A stretch of 64,000 bases of DNA, from NCBI GenBank assembly GCA_013138735.1, contig WTCE01000009.1:89705-153704 (forward strand), in the 5' to 3' direction. A program made the position numbers and the translations under genes. Position 1 is the first letter of the stretch, and the number at the start of each line of letters is the position of its first letter. Below, piece by piece: positions 44,862 to 52,751 of this stretch. The stretch comes from Crocinitomix sp. Lineage in GTDB: Bacteria > Bacteroidota > Bacteroidia > Flavobacteriales_D > Crocinitomicaceae. The notes under the pieces are model-generated. The model did no database searches, was not told where the DNA came from, and was given only the letters and a program-made list of their open reading frames with translations.

Positions 44862-45269
44862 ATGAAATTTTTAAAAATCTTTGTTGTACTAGTCTTCTAT
44901 ATAATATGTTCTTGTACATCTGAAACATGTTCATTACCAGAAGAATTTAAAACGCCTAGCAACAACATAGCTTTTTTTGCAGAACGTCAAGGAATGACAA
45001 CCTATGACGTTGATTTGAGAAAGGACAAGCGATATATTTGCAAATATTCGGGATTTGGAGTTTCAACAGACACTTATACTTTTGGGATTTATGAATCGCA
45101 CTCAGACACCCTATTTTTAGATGAATTCTGCGATTTTGATAACCTGCTCTGCTTTTCTTATTTCATAGAGACCACTAACGTATCTGGCAGATATTCTTGG
45201 GCAATACCTCAATGCGATAATTCATGTGCGGGAGTCAATCATGAAGAAATGTGGTTCGAATGGTATTAG
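44862..45269 (+). CDS. Small hypothetical lipoprotein
   Basis: A 135-residue protein with a lipoprotein-type signal MKFLKIFVVLVFYIICSC (Cys18) and a Cys-rich, Tyr-rich body (seven further Cys, for example RYICKYSGFGV and DEFCDFDNLLCFSY). The Cys probably form disulphides in the periplasm or at the surface. Family not recognised. Confidence 0.7.
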   Translation: MKFLKIFVVLVFYIICSCTSETCSLPEEFKTPSNNIAFFAERQGMTTYDVDLRKDKRYICKYSGFGVSTDTYTFGIYESHSDTLFLDEFCDFDNLLCFSYFIETTNVSGRYSWAIPQCDNSCAGVNHEEMWFEWY

Positions 45270-45298
45270 TCGTTCTATAATTCAAAAACCCTAATAAA

Positions 45299-45418
45299 CT
45301 ATTCGTTTTTCTTTCTACTTTTCTTGATGAAATCGCGAATATCCTGTTCCATCTCAGGAGTTAAAACTTGCTTATCTAAAATAAGTTTCACTCCAGCTGA
45401 ATGTATAATATGTCCCAT
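45299..45418 (-). CDS. Very small hypothetical protein (39 residues)
   Basis: MGHIIHSAGVKLILDKQVLT, then PEMEQDIRDFIKKSRKKNE, a helical basic peptide with plausible codon use. A -7 element matching TAnnTTTG exactly lies 28 bases upstream, which supports expression. It could alternatively be a fragment of a longer lost gene. No family recognised. Confidence 0.4.
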   Translation of the reverse strand: MGHIIHSAGVKLILDKQVLTPEMEQDIRDFIKKSRKKNE

Positions 45419-45446
45419 AGTTTTATCCCTAAACATATTGACTTAT

Positions 45447-45454
45447 CAAAATTA
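45447..45454 (-). promoter_or_regulatory. -7 promoter element of the 39-residue gene
   Basis: On the minus strand TAATTTTG, an exact TAnnTTTG match shortly upstream of the small gene. Confidence 0.35.
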
Positions 45455-45580
45455 AGGCCACTTTTTATCAATCGCTATTTGCTTTGGATTTAATACTCTT
45501 TCCGCCCCAAAAGAGACTGACTTTACTGAATGATTTCCAGACAATTGATTGAATTAAATTCGTCAGAAAAAAAACAAGTT

Positions 45581-45640
45581 AAATTTAATCGATTCGCTTG
45601 CTCCCTAACAAACTCCTTCAACTCTTGATCCATCAACGCT
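45581..45640 (-). pseudogene. Duplicated fragment of the bioD 3' end
   Basis: The minus strand encodes LMDQELKEFVREQANRLNL, almost identical to the last 19 residues of BioD encoded about 1.1 kb away (MMDQELKGFVREQANKLSL). DNA similarity is high over about 55 bases and fades on both sides. It lies upstream of the outer-membrane protein gene that separates it from intact bioD. The remaining 45420-45790 interval holds no other recognisable gene. Confidence 0.75.
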
Positions 45641-45773
45641 GAAAAACAGAATTTAATGGGGTGACGATTGTTGTTAAGGAGGTACATTTATTTGCTTACA
45701 ATTCCTGCAACTTGATAAGCTAATCCTTCTAAAAATAAATCTCCAAATCAAATGGGTTTTCCCTAAAAAAAAA

Positions 45774-45781
45774 TACTTTTG
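45774..45781 (+). promoter_or_regulatory. -7 promoter element
   Basis: TACTTTTG, exact TAnnTTTG match. It is only 7 bases before the first possible ATG (45789) and 40 bases before the second (45822), which favours the second start. Confidence 0.55.
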
Positions 45782-45821
45782 TAAATATATGGAGTTACCT
45801 AAAAATCACCTATCGAAAGCA

Positions 45822-46673
45822 ATGAAAGTCTTACTGCTTTTCATTATCTTCCTTTCAATTGGTCAAACCAGTTTTTCGCAGAATCACCCTGACATTAGAA
45901 CTAGAGATGTTATTTACATGAAAGACGGGCGCGTTCTTAAGGGCGAAATCATTGATTTCCAAGAGTCAAATGGTGCCATTAACTTTGTTGATGATAAGGG
46001 GACGAAATACTCCATTGCGAAAGAGGAATATGAATATTTTATTGAGGATCAAAGAATAAACGTTAGATATTCGGACAGTCTAGTGCTTAACTCAAGAAAA
46101 ATTGATGACTTTGAATTTTCCTTTGGTTTGTCAACCATAGTTTTTGAAATGAAAGGAGTATCAGATGAAGAATATGGGAATAATAAAATAAGCTCTCCTT
46201 GGTATATCCCCTATAATATTCGATTGGCTGGAGGGCGATACTTCGGCAGACAGCATTATTTGGGCTTAAGGGTAGACTATGCACTTGCCGGATTAGATAA
46301 TTATTTGTCTCCAGCGCTCAAGTATAAATTTCAATTTGATGGTTATCGTGGTAATATTGGCTGGTACATAACTATTGAAGGCAAATATGAGCGGGTAGTT
46401 AATGATTTCCAGAGTATAGACAAATTCACAAAACAAGATGGAAAAATTGAGTATGACTGGAAATTTCGACAACAAGCTTTTCACAACTTAGGCTTTGTCT
46501 TGGGGCCTGGCATGGCATTTATCCTTGGAAATGAAAGATCTGCTTCAATAGAACTTTCATTTTTCAAAAACTATGTATTAAGCAATTCCTTTATTAATAA
46601 TAGTCCTAATGGAATTTTAGTTAACCGTTGGAATGTTATCGGGCTTGGTTTGGCGGTTTCTTATAACATCTAA
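45822..46673 (+). CDS. Probable outer-membrane beta-barrel protein
   Basis: A 283-residue protein read from MKVLLLFIIFLSIGQTSFSQ, which is a clean signal peptide; an earlier ATG would add 11 polar residues and sits too close to the -7 element. A short N-terminal domain contains DVIYMKDGRVLKGEIIDFQE, a pattern common in Bacteroidota exported proteins. Alternating amphipathic strands follow to the end (VIGLGLAVSYNI), as in porin-like barrels. Function unknown. Remnants show that this gene lies between an intact bioD end and a partial copy of it. Confidence 0.75.
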   Translation: MKVLLLFIIFLSIGQTSFSQNHPDIRTRDVIYMKDGRVLKGEIIDFQESNGAINFVDDKGTKYSIAKEEYEYFIEDQRINVRYSDSLVLNSRKIDDFEFSFGLSTIVFEMKGVSDEEYGNNKISSPWYIPYNIRLAGGRYFGRQHYLGLRVDYALAGLDNYLSPALKYKFQFDGYRGNIGWYITIEGKYERVVNDFQSIDKFTKQDGKIEYDWKFRQQAFHNLGFVLGPGMAFILGNERSASIELSFFKNYVLSNSFINNSPNGILVNRWNVIGLGLAVSYNI

Positions 46674-46700
46674 TAAGAGGAACTTAAAGACCGGAGTCGG

Positions 46701-47312
46701 TTATAAGGATAATTTATTCGCTTGCTCTCTAACAAATCCTTTCAACTCCTGATCCATCATTGGGATTTTACCTAAGCACTTTAATCCTGTGCTTGATAGA
46801 ATAATGGCTTCCGTCTCTGGATTGGCATCTCCATTAAAAATAATTCCCTTGATTGGAATATTGCGTTGTTTCAATAATTCAATGCTCAACAAAGTATGAT
46901 TGATACTGCCCAAATAATTTTTCGAAATCAAAATCACTTCATCCGCCACTTTTGGAATCAAATCCACCAACATATCACCCGTATGATTGAGTGGAACCAT
47001 TAAACCGCCTGCTCCTTCAATCACCAAATCATTAGCAGTTTCAGGAACTACAAAATCTTCTGGTTTTAGTATTATTCCATCAATTTTTGCCGCCGCATGA
47101 GGAGACATGGGTTCGCTTAATAAATATTGTTCAGGGTGGATTTTACTTGTGGTATTAGAAATGGCGTTTCTAACAAAGTCAGAATCCAATTGATCTAACT
47201 CACCTGCTTGAACAGGTTTCCAATAATCTGCTTTTAAAGCCTCCACAATAATTGCCGAGCAAAACGTTTTTCCAATTTCTGTTCCTATGCCAGTTACAAA
47301 TATTCGTTTCAT
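46701..47312 (-). CDS. bioD: Dethiobiotin synthase
   Basis: Forms the ureido ring of dethiobiotin from 7,8-diaminopelargonate, CO2 and ATP. At 203 residues it fits the family. The P-loop GIGTEIGKTF (8-17), YWKPVQAGELDQLDSDFV and the VIEGAGGLMVPLN motif are present. It is the last gene of the bio unit; its start overlaps bioF by 4 bases. A copy of its final 19 codons is found upstream of the neighbouring outer-membrane gene. Confidence 0.95.
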   Translation of the reverse strand: MKRIFVTGIGTEIGKTFCSAIIVEALKADYWKPVQAGELDQLDSDFVRNAISNTTSKIHPEQYLLSEPMSPHAAAKIDGIILKPEDFVVPETANDLVIEGAGGLMVPLNHTGDMLVDLIPKVADEVILISKNYLGSINHTLLSIELLKQRNIPIKGIIFNGDANPETEAIILSSTGLKCLGKIPMMDQELKGFVREQANKLSL

Positions 47313-48403
47313 ATCATTGCGTCAATTAATGCGGCTATTTCTTTTTGTGTATTATAACTGTGTAAGCAAATGCGAATCCGTTCTTGTCCTTTTGGCACGG
47401 TTGGAGAAAGAATTGCTTTTACTAAAAACCCTTTTTCGAGCAAATGTTCGGCCTTTGCTTTAACTGCGGCATTGGTTGGAATGATAACACCTTGAATAGG
47501 TGAAGTACTATCTAATAGCGTCACTTTCTTCTCCTCAGCTACCTGTCTAAAATAGAGGATATTTTCTTTCAGTTTTAATCGCTCCTTTTCGGCGGAAGAA
47601 ACGGCATTCATTGCAAATCGAATTCTTGCAATACTACTCGGTGGCAAAGCCGTGGTATAAATAAACGGTCGAGAAAAATTGATCAAGTAATCTTTTAGCT
47701 CTTCACTTCCTAAAACTAGTGCCCCGTGGCTTCCAAATGCTTTTCCAAATGTGATAATTTTAGCAAAGACAATTGCACCAAACAAGTCATCATCATCACT
47801 GCAATCAACTAATCCTTCACCTTTGCCTCCATATACTCCTCCAGAATGTGCTTCGTCTACGATTAAATAAGCGCCATAATCTTCGCACAGCATACTTATC
47901 AACGCTAAATGGGCTTCATCTCCATCCATTGAATAAACGCCCTCTACAATAACATAAACCTCTCCCTTTGCTATTTTCAAACGCTCCTCTAAATGTTTAG
48001 CGTCATTGTGTCTGAATTTAAAGGCATCTGCTTTGCTCAATTGAATTCCATCACGAATGGATGCATGGCACAATTCATCATAGATTATTGTATCCCCTCT
48101 TTGTGGCAAACAAGAAAGCAATCCTGTATTGGCTGCATAGCCTGAATTAAAAAGTGTTGCGCTTGGATAGTTAAAAAAATCCGCAGCTTCTCTTTCAACT
48201 TGTTCCGCTAATGTCGAATTACCCGAAATTAAGCGCGAACCTGTTGAACCATCCAAACCTTCATCAGGTCCTTTTAGCTTTGCAATTCCTAAATAATCAT
48301 TCGAATAAAAATCGATCCCATTTGAGGCAATAAATAATGAGCGAAAAGAATCTGATTCCTTTCGCTCATTTAGTTTTTTTAATATGGATTTTGGTATTTT
48401 CAA
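47309..48403 (-). CDS. bioF: 8-amino-7-oxononanoate synthase
   Basis: PLP enzyme joining pimeloyl thioester and alanine. It has 364 residues, slightly short for the family. Visible motifs are YLGI near 37-40, GSTGSRLISGN (52-62), DELCHASIRDG, IVDEAHSGGVYG and the PLP lysine Lys221 in ITFGKAFGSHGA. It lies between bioB (9-base gap) and bioD (4-base overlap). Confidence 0.94.
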   Translation of the reverse strand: MKIPKSILKKLNERKESDSFRSLFIASNGIDFYSNDYLGIAKLKGPDEGLDGSTGSRLISGNSTLAEQVEREAADFFNYPSATLFNSGYAANTGLLSCLPQRGDTIIYDELCHASIRDGIQLSKADAFKFRHNDAKHLEERLKIAKGEVYVIVEGVYSMDGDEAHLALISMLCEDYGAYLIVDEAHSGGVYGGKGEGLVDCSDDDDLFGAIVFAKIITFGKAFGSHGALVLGSEELKDYLINFSRPFIYTTALPPSSIARIRFAMNAVSSAEKERLKLKENILYFRQVAEEKKVTLLDSTSPIQGVIIPTNAAVKAKAEHLLEKGFLVKAILSPTVPKGQERIRICLHSYNTQKEIAALIDAMI

Positions 48404-48412
48404 TCAACAACT

Positions 48413-49507
48413 TTATTCAACACGAACTTTTCTTGGCTCAAAATCTGCCGTCTTTGGTTTTGCGTTCGCAATCCTAGCTTCTTTTTCAGCTCTTACCTTT
48501 TTAGATTTCTCCACTTTATCATCCACCTTTGTTTCTGGTTGCTCTCCATCTTGGAAAGGTGACTTTGCCGTTAAACCTAGAATCTTAAACAAATTTGAAT
48601 CTTCGTTAAACTCAGGATTCGGTGTTGTCAATAATTTATCTCCTGCAAAGATTGATGAGGCACCTGCCATAAAACAAAGAGCTTGTCCTTCTTGCGTCAT
48701 TTCTGTTCTACCAGCCGACAAACGAATGATAGACTGTGGAAACATGATGCGTGAAGTAGCTACCATCCGTACCATATCCCAAACTGGAACAGGTTCTTGT
48801 TCTTCTAAAGGCGTTCCATCTACTGCTACTAATGCATTAATTGGAATTGACTCTGGCGGTTGTTCCATGTGCACATAAGTCATTAACATGCCAATGCGAT
48901 CCTCTGCAGTTTCTCCCATTCCAATAATTCCACCAGAACAAACAGAGATTCCTGCGTTTCTTGCGTTGGCTATTGTATCAATCCGCTCTTGATATTGGCG
49001 TGTTGAAATAATATCTTTATAAAACTCTTGAGACGAATCAAGGTTATGATTATAAGCGTATAATCCTGCGTTCTTCAAACGTTCGGCTTGCTTTTCATCC
49101 AGCATGCCCAATGTTGCACACACTTCCATTCCCATGCCGTTAATTTCCTGCACCATTTCAACAACATTGTCAAAATCACGGTTATCACGCACATTTCTCC
49201 ACGCCGCGCCCATACATACTCTAGACGAACCGTTTATTTTGGCGTTTTTTGCCAAATCAACAACCTCTTTCACGGGCATTAAAGCCTGTACTTCCAAATC
49301 TGTATGATATTTCATTGATTGTGGGCAATAGCTACAATCTTCTGGGCATCCACCAGTTTTAATAGAAATTAATGTACTCATTTGAACCTCTAAAGGATTA
49401 TGAAACTCACGGTGTGTTGTTGCCGCTTGATACATCAATTCCATTAAAGGACTATTGTACAGTTCCAAGGCTGCTTCTTTCGTATTATACTTTGGATTTA
49501 TTTTCAT
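48413..49507 (-). CDS. bioB: Biotin synthase
   Basis: Radical-SAM enzyme inserting sulphur into dethiobiotin. The SAM cluster motif GGCPEDCSYCPQS gives Cys54, Cys58 and Cys61. VCMGAAWR, YNHNLDSSQEFYKDI, CSGGIIGMGE and IRLSAGR with its Arg are typical. At 364 residues it is longer than most; the extra tail after about residue 320 is rich in Lys and Glu (KVDDKVEKSKKVRAEKEARI) and probably disordered. Genes bioA and bioC are not in this window. Confidence 0.96.
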   Translation of the reverse strand: MKINPKYNTKEAALELYNSPLMELMYQAATTHREFHNPLEVQMSTLISIKTGGCPEDCSYCPQSMKYHTDLEVQALMPVKEVVDLAKNAKINGSSRVCMGAAWRNVRDNRDFDNVVEMVQEINGMGMEVCATLGMLDEKQAERLKNAGLYAYNHNLDSSQEFYKDIISTRQYQERIDTIANARNAGISVCSGGIIGMGETAEDRIGMLMTYVHMEQPPESIPINALVAVDGTPLEEQEPVPVWDMVRMVATSRIMFPQSIIRLSAGRTEMTQEGQALCFMAGASSIFAGDKLLTTPNPEFNEDSNLFKILGLTAKSPFQDGEQPETKVDDKVEKSKKVRAEKEARIANAKPKTADFEPRKVRVE

Positions 49508-49530
49508 GTGTGTTCAATTCTTTGTTAAGA

Positions 49531-50388
49531 TCAATTTAGTACAACATTAACGCCGTTCAGATATTCTTCCGTCACTTGAAGTTCTCCTAAATCATTGTAA
49601 AAATTAAAAATTCCGTTTTTCTTTCCGTCTACAAATGTTTCTTCTATTCTTTTTGTGCCATCAGTATAATACCCGGTAAAAAGCCCTTCCTTAATTCCAT
49701 TGACATAATTTCCTTCATAGTCTATAGCTCCATTTCTATGGTATGTGGTTGACTTTCCATTCAACAACCCATTTTCCCATATAGAAATGTCTTGTAAATT
49801 TCCATTATAATACCAATAAGTCCATTCACCATGACGTTCGCCATTCTTGTATTCACTCTTTACATTTTGTTCTCCGTTATCAAACCAACTTAAAAATGGA
49901 CCATCAAAAACACTGTCTTTAAAATGAGCAATTTGCATCAACTCTCCATTCGGATAAAACCATTCCCACTTTTTGGTTTTTAAGTTATTGCTATACTCCC
50001 CTGTCGATTCTTTGTTTCCATTTTCATCATACCAAGTCCATTTACCATTGTATGAATCGTTTGTGAAAGGGCCTTCTGCTTTAATATTACCGTTTTCATG
50101 ATAGGTTTTGAATTCACCATTCAATTCACCAGCTGTCCAAACACTTTCTTCTTCTAATATTCCATCCGAATACCAAAATTTCCAAATCCCATCTTCTAAA
50201 TCATTCACAAAACTCCCTGCGGAAACTTTGCTATCACCGTCCTGGTAAAATGTCCAGGTTCCTATCCTTTGGTCACCGCTCTTTTCTCCAATCCCATAAC
50301 CACCACCAATTGTTTCATGTCGGTTTGCATCACCACAAGAAAGTAATAACCCTAAAAAGAATATATATGTTAATTGTTTCAATTTCAC
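49531..50388 (-). CDS. MORN_2 (YwqK-like) repeat lipoprotein
   Basis: A 285-residue lipoprotein if read from GTG at 50386-50388, which begins a clean lipoprotein signal (KLKQLTYIFFLGLLLSCGD; lipobox LLSC). The longer frame from ATG at 50445 would overlap obgE and add a basic stretch. About ten YwqK-type units follow, for example GKWTWYDENGNKESTG. It lies between obgE and bioB in the same direction and is probably part of their transcript. Function unknown; no toxin is nearby to support an antitoxin label. Confidence 0.8.
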   Translation of the reverse strand: MKLKQLTYIFFLGLLLSCGDANRHETIGGGYGIGEKSGDQRIGTWTFYQDGDSKVSAGSFVNDLEDGIWKFWYSDGILEEESVWTAGELNGEFKTYHENGNIKAEGPFTNDSYNGKWTWYDENGNKESTGEYSNNLKTKKWEWFYPNGELMQIAHFKDSVFDGPFLSWFDNGEQNVKSEYKNGERHGEWTYWYYNGNLQDISIWENGLLNGKSTTYHRNGAIDYEGNYVNGIKEGLFTGYYTDGTKRIEETFVDGKKNGIFNFYNDLGELQVTEEYLNGVNVVLN

Positions 50389-50426
50389 AATGAATAATCT
50401 ACTCCTAAAACTAATAAAAAAACCTG

Positions 50427-51407
50427 TTAATTCAGTTTCTCCCAAATCAAATCTTTCAGTTCCATTAAGCCCATTTGTGCAACGGATGAAATAAATACAT
50501 AAGGTAAATTTGGTAAATCTTTTTTTATTTCTTCCTTCAATTCCTCATCCAACATATCTGACTTGGAAATAGCCAAAAGTCTAGGCTTATCTCCTAATTC
50601 AGGATTGTATTGAATAAGCTCATTGACTAAAATATTGTATTCTTTATGGATGTCATCTGAATCTGCAGGAACCATAAATAATAGCAATGAGTTGCGCTCA
50701 ATATGACGTAAAAATCGTAAGCCTAAACCTTTTCCTTCATGCGCTCCTTCAATAATCCCAGGAATATCAGCCATTACAAATGATCGGTGATCACGATAGG
50801 CCACAATTCCTAAATTAGGTGTCAAAGTTGTAAATGGATAGTTAGCAATTTCAGGTTTCGCTGCAGAAACCACGGATAATAAGGTAGATTTTCCTGCATT
50901 AGGAAACCCAACTAGTCCTACATCTGCCAATACTTTTAACTCCATTACAAACCAAGCTTCTTGTTCAGGAATTCCTGGTTGTGCATAACTAGGCGCTTGA
51001 TTGGTTGATGATTTGAAGTGAACATTTCCACGACCACCTTTTCCACCTGGCAATAAAATGAGTTCTTCTTGATCCTCCTTTATTTCGGCAATAAATTCTC
51101 CTGTTTCCGAATTTTTGATAATTGTACCTAAAGGCACTTCCAAATAAACGTCTGCTCCTTCACTACCGAATTGCTGATTTTTACCACCAGATTCGCCATG
51201 TTCCGCCTTGATGTGTTTTTTGTATTTCAAATGCAATAATGTCCACAATTGGGAATTACCTTTTAAAATGACATGTCCACCACGACCACCGTCACCGCCA
51301 GCTGGACCACCTTGCGCCACGTATTTTTCACGGCGCATATAGCGTGAACCTGCTCCTCCTTTACCAGAACGGCAGTGTACTTTTACGTAATCAATGAAAT
51401 TGGACAT
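50427..51407 (-). CDS. obgE: GTPase Obg (CgtA)
   Basis: Essential ribosome-assembly and stress-linked GTPase. The glycine-rich Obg domain (1-158) contains [10 protein letters not shown] and [14 protein letters not shown]; the G domain starts with G1 GFPNAGKST (167-175), [16 protein letters not shown] (G3) and SKSDMLD (G4). The variable OCT domain is absent, as often in Bacteroidota; 326 residues fit this short form. It follows the hpt-adk fusion by 28 bases. Confidence 0.96.
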   Translation of the reverse strand: MSNFIDYVKVHCRSGKGGAGSRYMRREKYVAQGGPAGGDGGRGGHVILKGNSQLWTLLHLKYKKHIKAEHGESGGKNQQFGSEGADVYLEVPLGTIIKNSETGEFIAEIKEDQEELILLPGGKGGRGNVHFKSSTNQAPSYAQPGIPEQEAWFVMELKVLADVGLVGFPNAGKSTLLSVVSAAKPEIANYPFTTLTPNLGIVAYRDHRSFVMADIPGIIEGAHEGKGLGLRFLRHIERNSLLLFMVPADSDDIHKEYNILVNELIQYNPELGDKPRLLAISKSDMLDEELKEEIKKDLPNLPYVFISSVAQMGLMELKDLIWEKLN

Positions 51408-51435
51408 AATTACTTTAGAATTTTGAAAGACGGTG

Positions 51436-52551
51436 TTATTTTACAGCGTCAATTGCTATAAATAAACGATCTGTAATCTCTTGGAGAGTTCCAAAGCCGT
51501 CTATTTTAATGAATTTATCTTGTGCAGCGTAAAAACCTTTCACAGGTGCTGTTTCCGCTCTATACACATCAATTCTTTTTTGAATAACCTCTGGGTCAGC
51601 ATCATCTGCACGACCACTTGTTTCAGCTCGCTTTAAAAGTCTACTTTTCAACTCTTCCTCTTTAACATCTAAGCCTAGCATCATTGTAATACCAGAATTT
51701 CGTTCCGCTAAAATATCATCCAAAGCGGCTGCTTGTGGCTCAGTTCTTGGAAATCCATCAAAGATAAAGCCCTTAGCTTCTGGATGTTTGTCTACTTCTG
51801 AAATCAACAATTTTATGGTCACTTCATCAGGCACCAATTGCCCTTTGTCCATGTAGCTTTTTGCTAAAACACCTAATTCTGTTTCTTCTTTAATGTTCGA
51901 ACGAAAAACGTCTCCAGTTGATAAATGAAAGAGTTCGTATTTTTCTACCAATCTTTCTGCTTGTGTTCCTTTCCCTGCACCGGGAGGTCCAAATAATACT
52001 ATATTTAACATACTCTCTTTTTCTTCTTGAATTTGATAAATCTCTCCGTAATTTCTACCCAACTGATCATAGTCAAGGCCAAAACCAATTACAAATTTAT
52101 TGGGAATATTTTTACCAACGTAATCAACAGGGAATTTTTTATTAAAAATTGCTGGCTTTAAAAGTAGTGTAGCTATCCTAACGCTACGCGCACTCATTGA
52201 TTCGAGTATGTTCAAAACTTTTTCCATTGTCTGCCCTGTATCGACAATATCTTCCAAAATAATGATGTCTCTGCCTGAAATATCGGTTTTAAAGCCAATC
52301 AATTCATTAATTTCTCCCGAACTTTCTGTGCCTTGATAGGATGTGAATTTTACAAAACTTAATTCGCACGGCAAGTTAATTTTTTTCGCCAAGTCAGATG
52401 CGAACATGAATGAGCCATTTAGAATGACAACAAATAATGGCGATTTACCACTATAATCTTGATTAATTCGATCCGCAATATCAGAAATTATTGTATCAAT
52501 TTCTTGGGCCGAAATATAGGGGACAAATGATTTATTGTGAACGTTAATCAA
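51436..52551 (-). CDS. Hypoxanthine phosphoribosyltransferase-adenylate kinase fusion
   Basis: A 371-residue fusion. Residues 1-178 form a purine phosphoribosyltransferase with the PRPP loop [12 protein letters not shown] (99-110) and a late [15 protein letters not shown]. From Met181 on follows adenylate kinase with P-loop [11 protein letters not shown] (187-197), [23 protein letters not shown] and a short LID region ([11 protein letters not shown]). The reading frame is continuous and both parts look intact, so this is a genuine fusion as known in other Flavobacteriia. The internal ATG at 52011 could also yield free adenylate kinase. It couples purine salvage (IMP/GMP) with AMP/ADP balance. 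Confidence 0.93.
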   Translation of the reverse strand: MINVHNKSFVPYISAQEIDTIISDIADRINQDYSGKSPLFVVILNGSFMFASDLAKKINLPCELSFVKFTSYQGTESSGEINELIGFKTDISGRDIIILEDIVDTGQTMEKVLNILESMSARSVRIATLLLKPAIFNKKFPVDYVGKNIPNKFVIGFGLDYDQLGRNYGEIYQIQEEKESMLNIVLFGPPGAGKGTQAERLVEKYELFHLSTGDVFRSNIKEETELGVLAKSYMDKGQLVPDEVTIKLLISEVDKHPEAKGFIFDGFPRTEPQAAALDDILAERNSGITMMLGLDVKEEELKSRLLKRAETSGRADDADPEVIQKRIDVYRAETAPVKGFYAAQDKFIKIDGFGTLQEITDRLFIAIDAVK

Positions 52552-52568
52552 ATCGGTGCGTTTTTATA

Positions 52569-52576
52569 CAAAAGTA
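52569..52576 (-). promoter_or_regulatory. -7 promoter element of the hpt-adk/obgE/bio operon
   Basis: On the minus strand TACTTTTG, exact TAnnTTTG match, 18 bases before the start codon of the fusion gene. Confidence 0.6.
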
Positions 52577-52751
52577 TCAATTAACTCGGTTTTGTAACCG
52601 TCTTCTGACGGAAATTGTGAATCGTCTTCAAAGTCCTGTAATAATGGCAGTTTAACACGGCTAAACATGCCATAATTTCCGCTTTTTAGTACTAAATTTG
52701 ATTTGGTTCTTAATTTGAGGATAATCAATCAGAAACGAATAGGATTTAAAA

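Noticed and set aside
48384..48878. 164-residue plus-strand frame opposite bioB
   Set aside because: Entirely antisense to the conserved biotin synthase gene and without recognisable features.
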